Assembly: GCF_004340205.1 (NCBI RefSeq) | Contig: NZ_SLWB01000005.1 | Span: 124,001 to 188,000 of the forward strand | Direction: 5' to 3' | Source: Acetobacteroides hydrogenigenes | GTDB lineage: Bacteria > Bacteroidota > Bacteroidia > Bacteroidales > ZOR0009 | DNA: 64,000 nt | Shown here: positions 42,170 to 51,554 of the stretch, piece by piece | How the letters are laid out: each line of letters starts with the position of its first letter | Numbering within the stretch: the stretch's first letter is position 1 | The notes under the pieces: model-generated | The model's database searches: none | The model's input: only the letters and a program-made list of their open reading frames with translations | What the model was told of the DNA's origin: nothing | Position numbers and translations under genes: made by a program

Positions 42170-45100
42170 TTACTTAACCTTACCCATCCACTTACGTATG
42201 CGAATTTGTAATCCAACAAATAGGCTAAAGGTTACCGGAACAATTACCAGCGTTAGGAAGGTTGCAAACGAAAGACCAAAAATGATTGCCCAAGAAAGCG
42301 GTGACCACATGGCTACGCTATCCCCTCCAAAGTATATGTTCGGATCAAAACGAGTAAATAGTCCTACAAAATCTATGTTAAGGCCTATGGCCATAGGCAT
42401 TAATCCAAGTAGTGTTGTAATCGCAGTAAGGAGAACCGGACGAAGGCGGGTTTTTCCAGCTTTGGCGATGATTGCCTTATTCTCTTCTTTAGGTATATCA
42501 AGTGGATCTGATAGCCCCAGCTCTTTGGTTTTTTTGCTTCGAAGCAGTAGGATATAATCGATGAGTACAATCCCGTTGTTAACAACTACACCTGCTAGTG
42601 AAACGATACCAATGCCCGTCATGATAACTACAAAGTCCATCTTAAAGGTGGCAATGCCACCGAAGACACCAATAAGCGAGAAGATTACTGTAGTCATGAT
42701 AATCAACGGATAGGCTACCGAGTTGAACTGCGACACCATAATGAGGTAGATAAGCGCACAGGCTATCATCATAGCATTTGCAAGGAATGCCATTGACTCG
42801 GCTTGTTCCTCCTGCTCGCCAGTAAATGCAAAGGTATAGCCTTCGGGCATCTTAAAGTTCGTTAGAAGCATCTTGAGCTGCTGGTTGATGTCGTTGGCGT
42901 TGTAGCCCTCTATAACGTTTGACCATACGGTTACAACACGCTTGCGATCCTTATGCTTAACCGATCCATAGGTGTCGCTATACCTAAAGTTGGCAACCGA
43001 AGAAAGAGGAATTTGGATCATCTTCCCGTTATCCCTAAAGGAAATCTTTTGGTTGAGCAACGCAGACAGGTTGTAACGGTAGGTATCGCTATAGCGTAGC
43101 TGGATGGGATGGTCCTCATCCTTGTCCTTAAACTTAGAAACCTCTTTACCGTAGAGTGCTGTACGAACGGCCATCCCAATTTGAGCGGTGGAGAGTCCAA
43201 AGCGGCGAGCCTTGTCTCTGTCTATCTCAATCAGCAGCTCGGGTTTGCCAACTTCTAAGTCTACCTTTAACCCTTCAATACCATCAATGCGCTTAGAGTT
43301 GATAAACCCAATGAGCGAATCCGATAGGTTGAGTATCTGACCAAAGTCTTCGCCGGATACTTCTATGTTAATTGGCTTTCCAACTGGAGGCCCGTCTTCG
43401 GCTCTTTCTACGTTAATAATAACCCCTGGATATTTTCCTACCAGCGCATTCGAGAGTTGCTGTAGAACGTCGGTTGTATTTACCCCCTTTCTATCAGCAT
43501 AATCTACGAAGGTAATGGTTGTTGTTCCTTTGTTAATCATATCGCTAGGCGTAAAGTCGCCCGAACGGGTTACTTTGCCTACGGTAGAAAGAACCGATTT
43601 TACGATCTGACGGTTGGGCTTTAGGATTGCGTTTACATCCTTTTCTACCATGCGCATTACCGAATCGGTTGCCGTTAAGTCCGACCCGATAGGAAGTTCC
43701 GTTATAACATTAATGTATCCAGGATCTCCCTGAGGAAAGAACTCAACTTTTGGTTGTCTTAGCCCAAATAGGATAAAAGTGAAAATAAGAAGAACAACAG
43801 TACCTCCAAAAAACCAGCGAGGATGGCGTCCTCTTAGAGCATAGCTAATAGACCTTTCGTAGAAACTTTCTAAACGAGAAAGAGCCTCTTCCTGGAACCA
43901 GAATTGAGCCTTATGGAAGTAAAGCATATTCAGGAAGATGATTAGCCCGATGATAAGCAAAATGTTGGCGAAAGCATATATCCCAAGCAGGTAGAACAGA
44001 GCGGCAGCTCCAAAGAAGATATAAGATATGCGGTACATCTTGCGCTTCTTCTCGGGGGTAATAAGCTTGTTCTCCATTTTAATAAAGGTTGCCGCAAAAA
44101 CGGGTACAATTACTAAAGCAACAAAGAGGGATGCCGTAAGTACTACAATAAGCGTCATCGGCAGGTACTTCATGAACTCACCCATAATTCCCTCCCAGAA
44201 TACAAGGGGTAGGAATGCAGCCAAGGTTGTTGCCGTTGATGAGATTACGGGGTATGCAATTTCTCCAGTTCCTAGTCGGGCGGCATCGTAGGCCGAGTAG
44301 CCATTATTGTAATATCGGTAGATATTTTCTACGACAACAATTGCATTATCCACCAGCATTCCTAATGCGAGGATGAGCGAGAAGAGCACCATCATGTTAA
44401 TGGTGTAGCCCATCGATTTAAGCACAATAAAGGAAAGAATCATGGAGAGGGGAATGGCACTTGCAACCATAAAGGCGTTTCGGGTACCCAAGAAGTAGTA
44501 CAATACCAGCAGGACGAAGATTACCCCCATAAGCATGTTGTTCTCCAAATCGGCAATTTGCTTACGGATATGATCGCTCTGATCGTTGGTAGTCGTAATC
44601 TTAAGGTTTGCTGGGAGTACCTTATTCTCCTTTTCCTTCTTCAGTATTTCGTATACACTGTCGGTTCCTTCGAGTAGGTTTTCTCCGCTCTTCTTTACCA
44701 CCTGAATAGACAGGACTGACTCATTATTGAGGCGCGTAATGGATTTTGCTTCTTCGAAGCCATCTACCACTTCTGCTACATCTTTAAGGTATACTGTTTT
44801 TTCGTTTTCGCGTTCAACGATAATGTTCTCAATATCGGCCATGTTCTTAAACTCACCATCGATACGAATGGAGCGGCGGGCCTTTGATAGCTTAATTTCG
44901 CCACCCGACATCGATAGGTTTTCACCTCTTATGGCATTCTCAATATCGTCGAAGGTAAGTCCGGCAGCCTCCATTTTAATGAGGTCGACATTTACCTTGA
45001 TTTCTCGTTCCTCAACCCCCTTTATTTCGGCTTTGGAGATTTGGGGAAGGGCTTCGAACTTATCCTGTAGGTAATCGGCGTACTTTTTGAGCTCCTGTAT

Positions 45101-45583
45101 GCTAAAGTCTCCCGAAATGTTGACGTTGATGATCGGGAATTCCGAGAAGTCGATGTCGTTTACGATGGGATCCTCGAGAAGGTCGTTTGGCAGGTTGCGC
45201 TTGGCCTTGTCTACAGCGTCTTTAACATCTTGTTTGGCCTGTTTAACCTCTACGTTGGTGTTAAACTCTACCACAACCAGCGATACATCCTGAAGCGAAG
45301 TAGAGGTTACTTTCTTAACCCCTTTAATGGTTTCAACCTCCTTCTCGATATGGCGGGTAATAAGGTTTTCAATATCAACAGGTGGATTACCGGGGTAAAC
45401 CGTTTGTACCATTATGGTGGGGATCACAATTTCGGGGAACAGCTCCTTGGGCATCGAAGTGTACGAGAACGCACCAACGATGGCCAAAAGCGCCGTTGCC
45501 AGAAAGACGGTGATCTTATTCTTGAGCGACCAGTTGGAAAGCCCAAAGGTCCTAATTTTGCTCTCGCTTGTTTTTTCTGACAT
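42170..45583 (-). CDS. RND efflux transporter, inner-membrane permease
   Basis: 1137 residues, slightly longer than the usual 1020-1060 because of an insert after the first transmembrane block (PEKKRKMYRISYIFFGAAAL, with two extra hydrophobic helices around 520-565). The AcrB/HAE1-type layout is clear. TM1 (WSLKNKITVFLATALLAIVG) is followed by porter domains, TM2-6 with ALGMLVDNAIVVVENIYRYY (intramembrane Asp proton relay), a second porter block and TM8-12 with GIVSLAGVVVNNGIVLIDYI. It exports small molecules (drugs, detergents or metabolites) with proton uptake. Operon order tetR-tolC-adaptor-permease, 24 bp after the adaptor. Confidence 0.96.
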   Translation of the reverse strand: MSEKTSESKIRTFGLSNWSLKNKITVFLATALLAIVGAFSYTSMPKELFPEIVIPTIMVQTVYPGNPPVDIENLITRHIEKEVETIKGVKKVTSTSLQDVSLVVVEFNTNVEVKQAKQDVKDAVDKAKRNLPNDLLEDPIVNDIDFSEFPIINVNISGDFSIQELKKYADYLQDKFEALPQISKAEIKGVEEREIKVNVDLIKMEAAGLTFDDIENAIRGENLSMSGGEIKLSKARRSIRIDGEFKNMADIENIIVERENEKTVYLKDVAEVVDGFEEAKSITRLNNESVLSIQVVKKSGENLLEGTDSVYEILKKEKENKVLPANLKITTTNDQSDHIRKQIADLENNMLMGVIFVLLVLYYFLGTRNAFMVASAIPLSMILSFIVLKSMGYTINMMVLFSLILALGMLVDNAIVVVENIYRYYNNGYSAYDAARLGTGEIAYPVISSTATTLAAFLPLVFWEGIMGEFMKYLPMTLIVVLTASLFVALVIVPVFAATFIKMENKLITPEKKRKMYRISYIFFGAAALFYLLGIYAFANILLIIGLIIFLNMLYFHKAQFWFQEEALSRLESFYERSISYALRGRHPRWFFGGTVVLLIFTFILFGLRQPKVEFFPQGDPGYINVITELPIGSDLTATDSVMRMVEKDVNAILKPNRQIVKSVLSTVGKVTRSGDFTPSDMINKGTTTITFVDYADRKGVNTTDVLQQLSNALVGKYPGVIINVERAEDGPPVGKPINIEVSGEDFGQILNLSDSLIGFINSKRIDGIEGLKVDLEVGKPELLIEIDRDKARRFGLSTAQIGMAVRTALYGKEVSKFKDKDEDHPIQLRYSDTYRYNLSALLNQKISFRDNGKMIQIPLSSVANFRYSDTYGSVKHKDRKRVVTVWSNVIEGYNANDINQQLKMLLTNFKMPEGYTFAFTGEQEEQAESMAFLANAMMIACALIYLIMVSQFNSVAYPLIIMTTVIFSLIGVFGGIATFKMDFVVIMTGIGIVSLAGVVVNNGIVLIDYILLLRSKKTKELGLSDPLDIPKEENKAIIAKAGKTRLRPVLLTAITTLLGLMPMAIGLNIDFVGLFTRFDPNIYFGGDSVAMWSPLSWAIIFGLSFATFLTLVIVPVTFSLFVGLQIRIRKWMGKVK

Positions 45584-45607
45584 ATGATCTTAAGTTATTC
45601 GGTATGC

Positions 45608-46741
45608 CTAACGAATCACTACGGGACTACCGTTGCTTACTTGGGCAAACCCCGCAATAATCACCTTGTCTCCAGCCTTGATGCCCGATTGGATGGTGGA
45701 GTTGTCCTGATAGTTCGTTCCTACTTTTACGTAAACCTTTTTGGCTACAAACCCTTTTGTAGTTTGTTCTGCGATAAATAGGAAGCTTCCTTTAGCATCC
45801 TGCTTTACAACAATAGAAGGAACCACTAAGGCTGTCATCTCGTGAGATGCCTTTAGGCGTAGGTTGGCTATCTGATTTGGAAGAATGGTGTTGTTTGGAT
45901 TAGCCGCTAAAAGCTCCACTTTAAAGGTTCTGGTGCTCATATCTACCACTTTGCCGGTTCGGTTTACGGGTAAGGTTAGGGTTAATCCAGGTGTTGATGG
46001 AAAGTTAACCTCTACCTTTTCTCCTTTGCGGATTGTATTCGAATAGGTTTCCGAAATATCGGCAGTAATTCTTAGGCGAGATGGATTTACAATGTGAGCA
46101 ACGGTTATCCCGGGAGATGCAAGCTCTCCTTCCTTCATTAGGATATCGTCAACAATGCCGTCAAAAGGAGCCTTTAGGGTAGACATGGCTAGCTGAGCTT
46201 TAGTGGTTGCCTTTCGGCGTTCTAAGCTCTCTAAGCGATTCTTGGCCTCAAGATACTGGATCTCAGATCCTACCTTTTGAGCCCATAGCGCTTTTTGCTT
46301 GTTGTATACGTCTCTTGCCAGCTCTATTTGAGTTTCTATTTCCGAAATACTATTTTCTATTGTTTCGCTGCTAAGGCTGGCAATAGCTTGTCCTTTTCGG
46401 ACTTGTTGGCCTCGTTCCACATAGATAGTACGAATAATTCCGGGGGTTTCGGCGCTAACCTTTGCATCTTTAACAGCCTCGACGGTGGCGCTAAATTCAA
46501 TGTAGCTGTCGAATGCTTCGGGCTTTAGCTGCTTTACCTTAATAGGTATCATTCCGGCCTCTGTTTTTTCTCCGGCAACCGTTTCAAGCTGTTTCTCCAG
46601 CTCGTTTATTTGATTATCTATGGTTATGCTCTGCTCACGAAGCGATGCAATCTGCTTTCGAATGGATTCAGCATCATTTCCTCCGTTAGAGCACGAGATT
46701 ACCAAGCTGGCTGCGGCTACTAGGAGTAATGTCTTTCTCAT
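45608..46741 (-). CDS. RND efflux periplasmic adaptor (MFP/HlyD family)
   Basis: 377 residues, a lipoprotein (MRKTLLLVAAASLVISCSNG, lipobox VISC). A short N-terminal coiled coil (RKQIASLREQSITIDNQINE) is followed by the barrel-sandwich halves (VSAETPGIIRTIYVERGQQV and STLKAPFDGIVDDILMKEGE), the alpha-hairpin between them (LARDVYNKQKALWAQKVGSE), and beta-barrel and MP domains. It bridges the RND pump and the TolC-like channel. Gaps of 24 and 22 bp to its neighbours show one operon. Confidence 0.95.
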   Translation of the reverse strand: MRKTLLLVAAASLVISCSNGGNDAESIRKQIASLREQSITIDNQINELEKQLETVAGEKTEAGMIPIKVKQLKPEAFDSYIEFSATVEAVKDAKVSAETPGIIRTIYVERGQQVRKGQAIASLSSETIENSISEIETQIELARDVYNKQKALWAQKVGSEIQYLEAKNRLESLERRKATTKAQLAMSTLKAPFDGIVDDILMKEGELASPGITVAHIVNPSRLRITADISETYSNTIRKGEKVEVNFPSTPGLTLTLPVNRTGKVVDMSTRTFKVELLAANPNNTILPNQIANLRLKASHEMTALVVPSIVVKQDAKGSFLFIAEQTTKGFVAKKVYVKVGTNYQDNSTIQSGIKAGDKVIIAGFAQVSNGSPVVIR

Positions 46742-46763
46742 ATTGGTGTTGTTTTTACGTTTT

Positions 46764-48074
46764 CTATAAGTTGTTCGTGATCTTGTCGAGGCGAATCTTT
46801 GCGTTAAGTAGTTCGAATTCTACGTTGTAAAGGTTGCTTACGGCCTGTAGCAGCTTGTCGTTTGCTTGCGTGAGGTCCATGCTCGAGGCCATACCGTTGT
46901 TAAACTTGATGGTCATATCCTTTAGTACCTTTTGGGCTAGGGTTTGGCTTTTCTTGCTATTCTGGTACTTTTCCCAGGCCGTATTAAAGTCTTCCTTGGC
47001 TTGCTGGTATTCCATGGTAAGCGACCGTGCAACCTGCTCCTTGGCGTTCTCGGCTTTGCTCATTTCGATCTTCGCCTGTCCTACCTTCGAGTAGCGTTGT
47101 CCGCTGCTAAATATCGGAAGGCTAATGCTAAGACCAAACAGGTTGGTTGGTTGGAAGTTGAACGATTGATCGTTTAGGTACTTCTGGTACTGGTAGAATC
47201 CGGCAATGGTTGGAAGATAGCTTGCCAGCTCGTTTTTGTAAAGGAGCTTTTTTGCCTTTATGTTGGTAACGGTCATGTTGTAGTCGATGTTCTTCTCGAG
47301 AGAGAATTGTGTTTCAAGGATTCTCTCGCGGTTAATGCCACGAACAATATCTTCCAGCTTATCGGTAAGGTCAACCTGGGTTTCGAGTTCGAGCCCCATT
47401 TGGAAGTTGAGCAGCCTGCGGGCAACCTGTTCCTGACGCTGAATGGTAGAAAGCGAGATGTTTAGATCGTTAACCGCAATACTGAGCTGATCTACCGATG
47501 TTTCTTCGGTAAACCCTTTCTCGAACATCTTTTGGGTATCGTTCAGCAGCTTGTTGAGGTTCTCCAAATTCCCCTTTAGCACTTCGCCTGTTTGGCTGGT
47601 AAGGAGTATAAGGTAGTACGATTGTGCTACGGCGCTGCGCACGTCAATGCGGGTTTTCTCCAGGCTCTGCTCCATTATCTGCTTGTAAGTTTTGGAGGCT
47701 TGGAGCCCAACAATATACGATCCGCTAAATATTAACTGCGATACCGTTGCCGTAATGCTCGACGACGACTTTGTTCCAATTTTTATTGGAGGCGAGTTGG
47801 GATCGAACTGAATCTCGGGTAGCGAGGCGGGGTTGTGGGTGAAGCTGTACTTAGCATCAGCTTGCGGAAGTCCAATGGCTGTGGTTTCCCAAATCTTCTT
47901 TCTTGCAGCTTCTAAATCGTAGCTGGCATCCTTTATGGTAAGGGAGTTTTGCATGGCAATCTCCTGTGCCTGAGAAAGGGTAAGTACCTTTTTCTCGGCA
48001 AGGTTGTCTGCTGCAAATGATCCGCTTACCACGAGCATTAGCGCCAGTGTAAGAACTGCGGTTACCTGTTTCAT
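46764..48074 (-). CDS. TolC-family outer-membrane efflux protein
   Basis: 436 residues with a signal peptide (MKQVTAVLTLALMLVVSGSF). It contains the two OEP repeats: LTLSQAQEIAMQNSLTIKDA begins the first, and long helices with SLEKTRIDVRSAVAQSYYLI belong to it. The second ends with MASSMDLTQANDKLLQAVSN, typical of the second coiled-coil hairpin. A trimer forms the outer-membrane channel of the pump. Its ATG overlaps the stop of the tetR gene by 4 bp (ATGA), which indicates translational coupling. Confidence 0.94.
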   Translation of the reverse strand: MKQVTAVLTLALMLVVSGSFAADNLAEKKVLTLSQAQEIAMQNSLTIKDASYDLEAARKKIWETTAIGLPQADAKYSFTHNPASLPEIQFDPNSPPIKIGTKSSSSITATVSQLIFSGSYIVGLQASKTYKQIMEQSLEKTRIDVRSAVAQSYYLILLTSQTGEVLKGNLENLNKLLNDTQKMFEKGFTEETSVDQLSIAVNDLNISLSTIQRQEQVARRLLNFQMGLELETQVDLTDKLEDIVRGINRERILETQFSLEKNIDYNMTVTNIKAKKLLYKNELASYLPTIAGFYQYQKYLNDQSFNFQPTNLFGLSISLPIFSSGQRYSKVGQAKIEMSKAENAKEQVARSLTMEYQQAKEDFNTAWEKYQNSKKSQTLAQKVLKDMTIKFNNGMASSMDLTQANDKLLQAVSNLYNVEFELLNAKIRLDKITNNL

Positions 48075-48700
48075 GCTTCTTGTAAGAGATTAATTTTAAA
48101 ATTTACTGACTTTCTTAGGTGTTCTAACCCTCGTGGTGTGCATATTCCTTTAAGCTGGTAGTAAAGCACATGGTCTATTTCCTTTTCGCCGTTAAATAGG
48201 GGCGATAATCGATTGTCGGAGAGGAAGAGATTTTCTACCCCTAAAAGTAGAAACTTGCTTGCAAAGTTTACATTGAGGTCGTGCTCTATGTAGTTCATGC
48301 TAATACCCTTGTTGAGGTTGAGCAAAATAAACTCCTGAAGTTCGTCTCTTCGTCTAACAATAATGTTTTGAAAGTTCTCCTGGTAGCGAGGTTGTATTTC
48401 TATTTCAAACTTTTTACGGTAAAAACGGTAGCTGTTGTATAAGAGCTTTGTGGTTTGTACCAAAAGCTCAATAGGATTAAGCTCTTGCTTTGCTAACTTC
48501 GAGATCTCCTTCTTCTGCTTAATGGCGAGGTAATCAAGAAAGCACTCGATCATCTCCTGCTTGCTCTCGAAGTAGTTGTAAAGGGTTTTTTTGGTAACCC
48601 CAATTTTCTCGGCAATCATATCAACGGTTAAGCTGTTAATGCCATTCTGAAGGAAAACTTCCGATATTTTATTGATGTAGTATAATCGTTTCGATTTCAT
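48071..48700 (-). CDS. TetR-family transcriptional regulator
   Basis: 209 residues. The N-terminal helix-turn-helix (about 10-55) reads VFLQNGINSLTVDMIAEKIG, VTKKTLYNYFESKQEMIECF, a standard TetR signature. The C-terminal ligand-binding part is helical. It is the first gene of the efflux operon and most likely represses it until an inducer binds. A palindromic operator could not be identified with confidence in 48701-48830. Confidence 0.93.
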   Translation of the reverse strand: MKSKRLYYINKISEVFLQNGINSLTVDMIAEKIGVTKKTLYNYFESKQEMIECFLDYLAIKQKKEISKLAKQELNPIELLVQTTKLLYNSYRFYRKKFEIEIQPRYQENFQNIIVRRRDELQEFILLNLNKGISMNYIEHDLNVNFASKFLLLGVENLFLSDNRLSPLFNGEKEIDHVLYYQLKGICTPRGLEHLRKSVNFKINLLQEA

Positions 48701-49228
48701 CTCCTGCCAGATTTGTTTTTCGAGTTATATTGGTTGTCCTTAGTTGGCTATTTAACAGAGCATCCCCATTTATTGTTCCCCCATATTCTCGGTTTACTTT
48801 CCCCTTTAAAAAGAAACCTAAGGTAGATAGATTTGAATGCTCCAGGTAAGCTTCGGGTGTTGTTTTTCTTTAAAAGTGTAAAACAAGCAGCGCTCTCTTC
48901 TAAAATGGGCTTCGTTGGTAGCAATACACACCTTTACCTTACAAATATCCGAATGAAGAGCCTTTCTATAAAGGAAAATTCGATGGAGCGTCGAAAATAT
49001 AGGACGAACGGTTCAATTTGGGGGATAAGGCGACTGGTAGGATTCCTTGAATTGCTTCTCGGTTTTGGTATCAGACATGCTTGATCTTGCAGCAAACGCT
49101 AGAATTGTAGTGTTGGTTAACGATTGTTTTAAAAAAAGTTTGAAATGTAAAAGTAAATCTCGAAATTTACGGGATATGTAAAATAGTTTTCTTGTAAGCT
49201 CTTAGGTAGTAAATCAATATTTAGAAAG
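48701..49228. other. Gene-free spacer between divergent units
   Basis: It separates the efflux operon (minus) from the paralogous coiled-coil gene (plus). A frame of 83 codons at 48833-49084 has no signal, family or start context and is not called. Both promoters should lie here, but I find no complete TAnnTTTG with TTTG spacing. A GAAATTTACGGG stretch near 49155 is unremarkable. Confidence 0.4.
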
Positions 49229-49951
49229 ATGAAAGCATCCCATTTACCATTTTCGCGCATGTGTCGGCGAGTTATGGCATTCCTAAAGGATAATGAAACG
49301 TTGCAGGGCTATCCAGAGGTAGCGTTTGTAGTGCAAAGCATCGATGCTCACCTAGCGAAGATTGCTAAGCTAGCCGAACTCTTAACCCAAAGCAGCAGCT
49401 TTGGTGGTGATGGTGCTGATGGTATAGATGGCTATACGCAAAGGCTGATTGAGCAAGGCTCTTTCTTGGGTAAAAGCCTAGAAGACTTAGGTCGGGTAAA
49501 GCGTGATGCCAAGATGGTAGAACGGTTGCGAATTTTATGTCAGGATTTAGAGAGCAAAGGCACCAACGGCAAGATACAGAGTGCAAGCAGCATTCTTAAT
49601 GAGGCAAAAGCCGAGCTTGCTGAGCTCGACAGCTACAAAATTGATATGGCTAATCTTGTAAGCTTCGAGGAAAGCATAATTAAGGTTTCGGAAGCCAATA
49701 CGATGAGGGCTAAAGCGGTGGCAGAGCGTAGGCTAAAGCAGCTAGAGATGGAGGAAGCGCTAAACTCGTGCAACGAGGTGCTAATCCAGTGCGATAGGTT
49801 TGTTGAAGCCATTAAGAAGGAGCATCCATCCGTTTACAAGTCCTATGCTGCCCATCGAAAGGAGAAAGCAAGAACCACACAGCCCCGAACCAAGACGAAT
49901 AATCCCAAAACCTCGGGTGGCACATCTAGTGTAACCGGCACGGCTAGGTAA
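49229..49951 (+). CDS. Uncharacterised helical protein, paralogue of 4125-5093
   Basis: 240 residues, all-helical, no signal peptide. The N-terminus (FSRMCRRVMAFLKDNETLQG, then SIDAHLAKIAKLAELL) and the later part (ELAELDSYKIDMANLV, AVAERRLKQLEMEEALNSC, CDRFVEAIKKEHPSVYKSYA) match the protein at 4125-5093 motif for motif. It lacks that protein's beta domain; instead it ends with a basic, Thr/Pro-rich tail (TTQPRTKTNNPKTSGGTSS). Similar proteins of about 240 residues occur repeatedly in Bacteroidota under DUF labels (possibly DUF6261), but I am not certain of the number. Function unknown. A strong terminator follows. Confidence 0.75.
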   Translation: MKASHLPFSRMCRRVMAFLKDNETLQGYPEVAFVVQSIDAHLAKIAKLAELLTQSSSFGGDGADGIDGYTQRLIEQGSFLGKSLEDLGRVKRDAKMVERLRILCQDLESKGTNGKIQSASSILNEAKAELAELDSYKIDMANLVSFEESIIKVSEANTMRAKAVAERRLKQLEMEEALNSCNEVLIQCDRFVEAIKKEHPSVYKSYAAHRKEKARTTQPRTKTNNPKTSGGTSSVTGTAR

Positions 49952-49975
49952 AATAGGCTAGTTTGATAATTATAC

Positions 49976-50005
49976 AAGCGGGCTACCCCAAGGGATAGCC
50001 CGCTT
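49976..50005. terminator. Bidirectional terminator
   Basis: AAGCGGGCTA (49976-49985) pairs with TAGCCCGCTT (49996-50005), extended by CCC/GGG inside the loop. It lies between convergent genes. Confidence 0.8.
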
Positions 50006-50031
50006 TTCTTTTATGGTGTTAGCTTCAACTG

Positions 50032-51261
50032 CTACTTTGCCTTGCTGAATACGTACACCTTGCAGTCGTGCGCATCGAGCTTGCCCTTTAGCTCCTTTGC
50101 CTTGAACTCTTTTCCGGCAAAAACATCCTTGATGGAGTAGGGGGCGTATAGGTCTAGAGCTTTTGTAATGGAGTAGCTAAAGTCGGTAGCCTTTTCGTTT
50201 CTGTTGAACACAAGAATGGCAACGCGACCATTGGAAAGCTCCTTGCGGAATACCTGAAGCCCATCCTTCTTAATGATGCTCTCGCCTGTCTTTCCCAGCT
50301 TATCCTGGTTGATGGCAATAAGCTCCTTGTTGAGGAGGATATCCTTGGTTGCCTTATTCATGTTGGCCACGTCGAGGTTTACGATTAGCGGAGCCGACAT
50401 AATGCTCCATAGCGCAAAGCTAGTGCGGTACTCCGTATCGGTACATCCCTTGTACTTTTGGCCGTTTGGTCCTGCAGACGACGATTTCCCTTTTCCGTAG
50501 AGGCCAACCATTAGCAGGTCGGGATCGTTCCACCCGCCTGGGCCACCATAGCGGGCAATGCCTTCCTGAAGATCTAGGATTTCAACAATTCCCATGAACC
50601 AGCTATCGTTGCTTTGCCACACATCGCGCGAATCGAAGGTGGTACGCCAAAGGTGTCCGCCTGCGGCCTTTGCCCAAAGCCAGGGTTGGCGTTGTCCCCA
50701 TTCGCAGATGGCGTAAACAATTGGGCGTCCGGTTTTCTTTAGCGCATCGCCCATCTTCTTGTAGCGGGTAAATGCGGTGGTTACATCGTCGGGAGCACCA
50801 CAGTAGTCGTACTTAAGGTAGTCGATTCCCCAATTGGCAAAGGTTTGTGCATCGAGCTCCTCGAAGTTGAGGCTGCCGGTAACGCCACCACAGGTAAGCT
50901 GTGCGGCATCGGAGTAGATTCCCAGCTTAAGGCCTTTGCTATGGACGTAGTCTGCCAAATGCTTAATGCCGTTGGGGAAGCGCTTTGGATCAGGGAAGAG
51001 CTGGTTGCGGCTGTCGCGCCCGCCGACCCAAAAGTCGTCGATAATGATGTACTGGTAGCCGGCATCGCGCATTCCGTTGGCGGCCATTTCGTCGGCTACG
51101 CCCTTAATTAGCTCTTCGCTTACGCGATCTTCGAATAGGTTCCAGGAGTTCCACCCCATCGGTGGGGTAAGCGCCAACGTATCGGCGGGTGCAGCTTTTG
51201 CGCTGCTAAAAAAGGTGCCAACAGCTGTAAACGCTGCTAGTAAAGACAAGCGTAACTTCAT
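50032..51261 (-). CDS. Alpha-galactosidase, GH27
   Basis: 409 residues with a signal peptide (MKLRLSLLAAFTAVGTFFSS). GH27 motifs: LTPPMGWNSWNLFEDRVSEE, GYQYIIIDDFWVGGRDSRN, LKLGIYSDAAQLTCGG, GIDYLKYDYCGAPDD (nucleophile Asp in KYDYC) and WRTTFDSRDVWQSND (acid/base Asp), with GGPGGWNDPDLLMVGL. A C-terminal beta domain follows. It releases terminal alpha-galactose from oligosaccharides in the periplasm or outside. Like the fucosidase it is a lone enzyme without SusC/SusD neighbours. Confidence 0.95.
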   Translation of the reverse strand: MKLRLSLLAAFTAVGTFFSSAKAAPADTLALTPPMGWNSWNLFEDRVSEELIKGVADEMAANGMRDAGYQYIIIDDFWVGGRDSRNQLFPDPKRFPNGIKHLADYVHSKGLKLGIYSDAAQLTCGGVTGSLNFEELDAQTFANWGIDYLKYDYCGAPDDVTTAFTRYKKMGDALKKTGRPIVYAICEWGQRQPWLWAKAAGGHLWRTTFDSRDVWQSNDSWFMGIVEILDLQEGIARYGGPGGWNDPDLLMVGLYGKGKSSSAGPNGQKYKGCTDTEYRTSFALWSIMSAPLIVNLDVANMNKATKDILLNKELIAINQDKLGKTGESIIKKDGLQVFRKELSNGRVAILVFNRNEKATDFSYSITKALDLYAPYSIKDVFAGKEFKAKELKGKLDAHDCKVYVFSKAK

Positions 51262-51363
51262 AGTTGCTTAAATAAATGATGGTGTTCGATTACAAATATA
51301 TGGAAATGGGGCGAAATACCTCAATTTGGTGGAGGTTGTACAGGGGGGCTTTTAAAATTGACG

Positions 51364-51477
51364 AAGGCAGGAGATCATAGCCGAAAAGCTAAGACTCCAA
51401 ATTGCAGCCAAGGTTGCATTAAAGCGCTACTTCGTAGCTTCTTACATCTTAACTTGATGGCTATGGTCAGGAGCCTT
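51364..51477. repeat. Short family A repeat with inverted ends
   Basis: The left end reads AAGGCAGGAGATCATAGCCG then AAAAGCTAAG (51364-51393). The right end CTTAACTTGATGGCTATGGT then CAGGAGCCTT (51448-51477) is its imperfect inverse. The interior is AAAGCGCTACTTCGTAGC and flanking sequence. It is a 114-bp shorter relative of the elements at 55155 and 61136. Confidence 0.65.
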
Positions 51478-51510
51478 CGCTAAACAAGGCAGTTGTATGG
51501 CTATATAATC

Positions 51511-51541
51511 AAAAAGGATGTCGAAGATTGACATCCTTTTT
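51511..51541 (-). terminator. Terminator of the CPBP protease gene
   Basis: AAAAAGGATGTC (51511-51522) pairs with GACATCCTTTTT (51530-51541), loop GAAGATT. It lies 13 bp past the stop on the minus strand. Confidence 0.85.
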
Positions 51542-51554
51542 CCTTGTTATGCTG

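Noticed and set aside
48833-49084. 83-codon frame between the efflux operon and the coiled-coil gene
   Set aside because: No family, no ribosome-binding site, mixed composition; more likely chance in the spacer.
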